Origin: Lentimicrobium saccharophilum | GTDB lineage: Bacteria; Bacteroidota; Bacteroidia; Bacteroidales; Lentimicrobiaceae | Assembly (NCBI RefSeq): GCF_001192835.1 | Contig: NZ_DF968182.1 | Span: forward strand, 1,029,748 to 1,093,747 | DNA length: 64,000 bases | Reading direction: 5' to 3' | In this document: one piece after another, positions 60,657 through 64,000 of the stretch | Layout of the letters: each line of letters begins with the position of its first letter | Position numbering within the stretch: the stretch's first letter is position 1 | Notes under the pieces: generated by a model | What the model was told of the DNA's origin: nothing | Databases searched by the model: none | What the model saw: only the letters and a program-made list of their open reading frames with translations | Made by a program: the position numbers and the translations under genes

Positions 60657-63600
60657 ATGAAAAGAAATTTATTCATTTTGCAAAAGAGGTATCTGTACGG
60701 ACTGATTTTAATGCTGTTTTTTACAGCCTGTTATGAATTCAGTTTTGTGAATCAGCCGGGCAGTGCAGAAATCAACAGCACCTTCCAGGTGCAGATCAGT
60801 GCTTATACAACCGATGGGGATGGTCAATATTACACGCCCTATTTTGGAGTCAAACTTCCGGAAGGCTGGCAGGTTGACGACAGCATTGTCTTCTCATACG
60901 GAACCACCATCGGCTGGTTTGTACACAGCGATTCCCTGTCTCAGGCCATGAGTGCCATCGACCCTCCGCCGCCCGGTTATTTTTGGTGGGTCGGTCAGGT
61001 AATTGATCTGGTTTTATATAATTACGGCGATACTTACCTGCTAAATCCGGTTATTCATACAGGTGATCAAACCGGGAATTTCTCGCTGGACTACATGCTG
61101 GGGCATGATTATATTTATTATGGCTATGGCGGACTTAATTTCAGGCGCAGCAACGGTCATTCCATTACTGTAGGTTTGCCTGATCATGTTGTGGTTACCG
61201 GGAATAGCGATCATGGTCTTGGTTCCCTGCGTTCAGCCATTGCACATGTTGATTTCAACGGAACCATCACCTTTCAGATGGTCAATCCGGCTCCCATTGT
61301 GCTGGAAACACCGCTGGAGATCAATAAGAACATCACCATCCGGGGCTCTGATGACATGCCGGTAGTCATTTCGGGGAATGATCAGTGTCAGGTATTCATT
61401 GTCGGAGAAAACTACTCCCCGAAGTTTGAATTCATTGATATCATGCAGGGGCATGGTTATAACGGCGGTGGAGCCGAGTGCAGGGCGGGATCTTCGCCTG
61501 TGTTCAGCAACTGCAGCTTTTCCGGCAACAGTGCCGTGCAAAGTGGCGGCGGTTTATATGCCGGATATGGCACAAATCCGGTGATGACGGATCTGGTATT
61601 CTCCGGAAATAGCGCAAACGAAGGGGGTGGCGTGTATTTGCAGTATTCAGGGGTAGCCTCAATGCATAATATGGCCTTTACAGACAATACCGCCAATTAC
61701 AGCGGCGGAGCAGTTTACAGTTCCTCAGAAACCCTTGAAATGCGCGACATCATGATCAGCTCCAATCATTCTCAGTATTATGGTGGTGGCCTGTACCTCT
61801 ACAACGGTGAAGTTAATGCCAGAAATTTATCCGTTGTTTCAAATACAGTTGACGGGCCTGAAGGAGCAGGGGGTGGCATATATACGGAATACGGCAGCAT
61901 CGTGCTTGAAAACAGCGTGATCAGTAAGAATATTTCCAATGGCAGGGGAGGAGGAATCAGTTTCGGCTATGACAGCAATCCGGAATTTTGCTGCACTGCA
62001 CGTTGCGACATCTTTGACAATGAAGCCGCGGAAGGCAGCGATCTGTATGCACAAACCCTGGTGGATGTAATTGTTGACAGGTTCACCGTGCTGTACCCTA
62101 ACAATTTACACGCCAGTCCATTTGAAAATTTCACCTTTGATATTCTTCACGGAGTAAATGCACAGGTGGATGCAGATTTGTACATTTCGCCCCGGGGTGA
62201 TAACCAAAACAGCGGGTTATCGCCTGACATGCCCAAAAGGACCATTTCCGGGGCGTTATCAATATTATCCACCCAAAAACAGCACACCCTGTACCTTGAC
62301 AAGGGCGAATACAGTGTAAGCTCAAATGGCGAAAGGTTTCCTGTGATTTTGCCGGATCATATCAATCTTGAAGGTCATCCTGAATTTGCCACAGTGCTTG
62401 ATGCAACTGGTAAATCAGAAGCCATCAGGATCAATCATGCAACTCAGGTTTCGATTTCCGGCATTACCATCACAGGGGCATCGCAAAGGGCTGTATCCTG
62501 TGATAATTCTTCCCCTGCCATCAGGAACGTAGTAATCACAAGGAATGATGGAACCGGTTTTTATTGCAGTAATAACTCAGCGCCGGTATTGAACGGTGTT
62601 AATATCAGCAGAAACGGGGGCGGTGGTATACAGTGCTATAACTCTTCCATCAGGATATTCAATTCAGGGATAGGAAACAATAAAGCATATTCCGGTGCAG
62701 GGGTCTATCTCAGCAACTCCGGTGCTTACTTCCGGAATGTCAATATTATGGAAAATGAAGTTCCCGGAGGTTGGTATTCCGGCTCAGGCGGAGGAGTCTG
62801 TTGCATAAATTCCGATCCGGTCTTTATTGAATCTGCAATCAGTAATAATGTGTCCGGAAAGGAAGGCGGCGGAATTTACTGTTACGAATCCAAACTTTAT
62901 ATGGCTAAAACTGAACTCAAAGGAAATAGGGGTGCCGTTGGTGGAGGTCTTTATCTGGATCAGTCCGGAGTTACCCTGCTGAATGTAGAATTTTCGGGCA
63001 ATTCTGCCAATATGGCCGGAGGGGCTTACTTTAAGCGCTCGGAGGCTGATCTGACCAATGTGCTGGTAACGGGCAATGCTGCCGGAAACGGGGCAGGGTT
63101 ATATTTCCGGGAGTCGGAAGGCCTGATGAAAAATGTGACCATTACGGAGAATATTGCCAAAATCAGCGGGGGTGCAGTATTTAATTACCGGACCAATCTG
63201 AGTTTATGGAACAGTGTATTGTGGGGTAATTTTCCTGAAGAAATCGTTCATTTCACTACCAGCGGCTCTCCGAGTCAACTGGGTATTTATTACTCTGATG
63301 TCATGGGTGGTCAGGAAGGCATTGATATGCATGGCCCGGGCCTGGTAGATTGGGGTACCGGATGCCTGGATGCCGATCCCCTGTTCACCGGGTCAGGGAT
63401 TGATCCATTCAGTCTGGCTCATCATTCTCCGTGTATAGATGCAGGCCCGCGGAGTCCGGATTGGCTTGGCCTGCCGCCATACGATATCCGAGGAAATGAG
63501 CGTATCCTGGATGGTGACCAGAACAGTCTGGCCATTGTGGATATGGGGGCCTATGAATTCGAAAACATCCCCGTTGAACCAAAAAATATGATCGCCGGGG

Positions 63601-63863
63601 CAGGCGGAGAATATGGATTTTCTGTCTATCCGAATCCGTGCAGGGACGTGGCCTTTTTCAGCTACACCCTGCCTGCTGAGAGCAGGATAAGCATTGTAAT
63701 ATACAATCAGTTGGGTAAGCAGGTTGCTGTACTGGCCGATGCAAGCCAGAAAGCCGGGCAGTATCTGGTTCGCTGGAATTCTCCGGAAGCAGGTCCGGGT
63801 GTATACATGTACCGCATTCAGGCAGGAAAGACGGTAGTCGGAGGTAAGCTGATTAAACAATAA
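60657..63863 (+). CDS. Large secreted right-handed beta-helix protein with T9SS domain
   Basis: The ATG at 60657 gives 1068 residues starting with basic residues and the hydrophobic signal YGLILMLFFTACYEF; a Cys there could make it a lipoprotein signal. Residues about 30-180 are a beta-rich domain. About 185-500 and 510-950 are parallel beta-helix regions with many rungs of the form GGGxYxxxSxPxxxNxxF-NSA, split by a turn with the YISPRGDNQNSGLSPDMP segment typical of DUF1565-like helix starts. Near 180 LGSLRSAIA resembles the start of polymorphic-protein helices. The C-terminus is a T9SS sorting domain (YPNPCRDVAFFSYTL, GVYMYRIQAGKTVVG, KLIKQ). It is paralogous in design to the protein at 32162. 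The role is probably in surface binding. Confidence 0.87.
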   Translation: MKRNLFILQKRYLYGLILMLFFTACYEFSFVNQPGSAEINSTFQVQISAYTTDGDGQYYTPYFGVKLPEGWQVDDSIVFSYGTTIGWFVHSDSLSQAMSAIDPPPPGYFWWVGQVIDLVLYNYGDTYLLNPVIHTGDQTGNFSLDYMLGHDYIYYGYGGLNFRRSNGHSITVGLPDHVVVTGNSDHGLGSLRSAIAHVDFNGTITFQMVNPAPIVLETPLEINKNITIRGSDDMPVVISGNDQCQVFIVGENYSPKFEFIDIMQGHGYNGGGAECRAGSSPVFSNCSFSGNSAVQSGGGLYAGYGTNPVMTDLVFSGNSANEGGGVYLQYSGVASMHNMAFTDNTANYSGGAVYSSSETLEMRDIMISSNHSQYYGGGLYLYNGEVNARNLSVVSNTVDGPEGAGGGIYTEYGSIVLENSVISKNISNGRGGGISFGYDSNPEFCCTARCDIFDNEAAEGSDLYAQTLVDVIVDRFTVLYPNNLHASPFENFTFDILHGVNAQVDADLYISPRGDNQNSGLSPDMPKRTISGALSILSTQKQHTLYLDKGEYSVSSNGERFPVILPDHINLEGHPEFATVLDATGKSEAIRINHATQVSISGITITGASQRAVSCDNSSPAIRNVVITRNDGTGFYCSNNSAPVLNGVNISRNGGGGIQCYNSSIRIFNSGIGNNKAYSGAGVYLSNSGAYFRNVNIMENEVPGGWYSGSGGGVCCINSDPVFIESAISNNVSGKEGGGIYCYESKLYMAKTELKGNRGAVGGGLYLDQSGVTLLNVEFSGNSANMAGGAYFKRSEADLTNVLVTGNAAGNGAGLYFRESEGLMKNVTITENIAKISGGAVFNYRTNLSLWNSVLWGNFPEEIVHFTTSGSPSQLGIYYSDVMGGQEGIDMHGPGLVDWGTGCLDADPLFTGSGIDPFSLAHHSPCIDAGPRSPDWLGLPPYDIRGNERILDGDQNSLAIVDMGAYEFENIPVEPKNMIAGAGGEYGFSVYPNPCRDVAFFSYTLPAESRISIVIYNQLGKQVAVLADASQKAGQYLVRWNSPEAGPGVYMYRIQAGKTVVGGKLIKQ

Positions 63864-64000
63864 GGTTTTCAGCGGTTGTCTCAAGTACGCGTTGTGCAAT
63901 TTTGTTTCTTCACGTTGAATAACCTGAAAGGGTTGATTTGGATTTAAAGCTCAGGATCACAGATGGTGAAAAACAGTTGCCCGCAAAGTCGAATGCTTTG

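Noticed and set aside
1-64000. tRNA, rRNA, integrase or phage genes
   Set aside because: I looked for cloverleaf-like GTTCRANNC contexts, rRNA signatures and phage structural proteins and found none I could support by eye; a tRNAscan or Infernal run would settle this.

Overview
The window reads as chromosomal DNA of a Bacteroidota bacterium, most likely of the Bacteroidales/Marinilabiliales type. Six complete secreted proteins end in, or carry features of, the type IX secretion (T9SS) C-terminal sorting domain. Most genes lack a Shine-Dalgarno sequence. Several upstream regions carry the Bacteroidota promoter signature TTG-N19-21-TAnnTTTG. Typical lineage families are present: a DPP11-type S46 peptidase, endonuclease I, a LytTR/His_kinase pair, a fused CrtYcd lycopene cyclase and a DUF4402-like protein. 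No rRNA, tRNA, CRISPR array or prophage was recognised.

Layout. 1-7.6 kb: a secreted alpha-glucan locus on the minus strand, with an amylase-like gene cut by the window edge, a modular starch-binding-like protein and a GH57 enzyme. A REP-associated (RAYT) transposase inside mirrored palindromes interrupts it. 7.6-12.6 kb: a repeat-rich accessory region around a secreted endonuclease I. 12.6-17 kb: secreted GH18 enzyme, DPP11 peptidase and RidA. 17.7-20.4 kb: a GLUG-repeat secreted protein. 20.4-21.6 kb: more duplicated intergenic DNA. 21.6-22.8 kb: an atypical GAPDH.

23.4-30.5 kb: a minus-strand operon of two fold-type II PLP enzymes, a selenium-dependent-type xanthine dehydrogenase and an SsnA-type aminohydrolase. 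Its expected partners, YgfK (flavin/Fe-S reductase) and a YgfJ/MocA-like nucleotidyltransferase, form a divergent pair at 38.2-42.2 kb. Together they look like a purine (xanthine/urate) degradation system without the usual YgeX, YgeY, YgeW or HyuA. Between the two blocks lie a secreted beta-helix protein and a LytTR two-component pair.

42.2-49.6 kb: a DUF4402-like protein, an NtrC-type regulator with altered AAA+ motifs, a two-gene citrate lyase (CitD-CitE fusion plus CitF) and a lipoprotein. 50-54.3 kb: lipid kinase, SUI1 factor, GT39-type glycosyltransferase and MscS channel. 54.4-59.4 kb: a carotenoid operon (crtI, crtB, a secreted unknown, idi, crtZ, crtYcd, a small membrane protein), enough to take geranylgeranyl diphosphate to hydroxylated cyclic carotenoids. 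59.6-63.9 kb: a lipoprotein and a second large beta-helix protein whose upstream region matches that of the first.

The best candidates for new biology are the split purine locus with two unassigned PLP enzymes, the shared leader of the two beta-helix genes near a LytTR system, the sigma54-type regulator with changed GAFTGA and Walker B motifs, the secreted protein inside the carotenoid operon, and a four-level nested inverted repeat at 48.3-48.5 kb.
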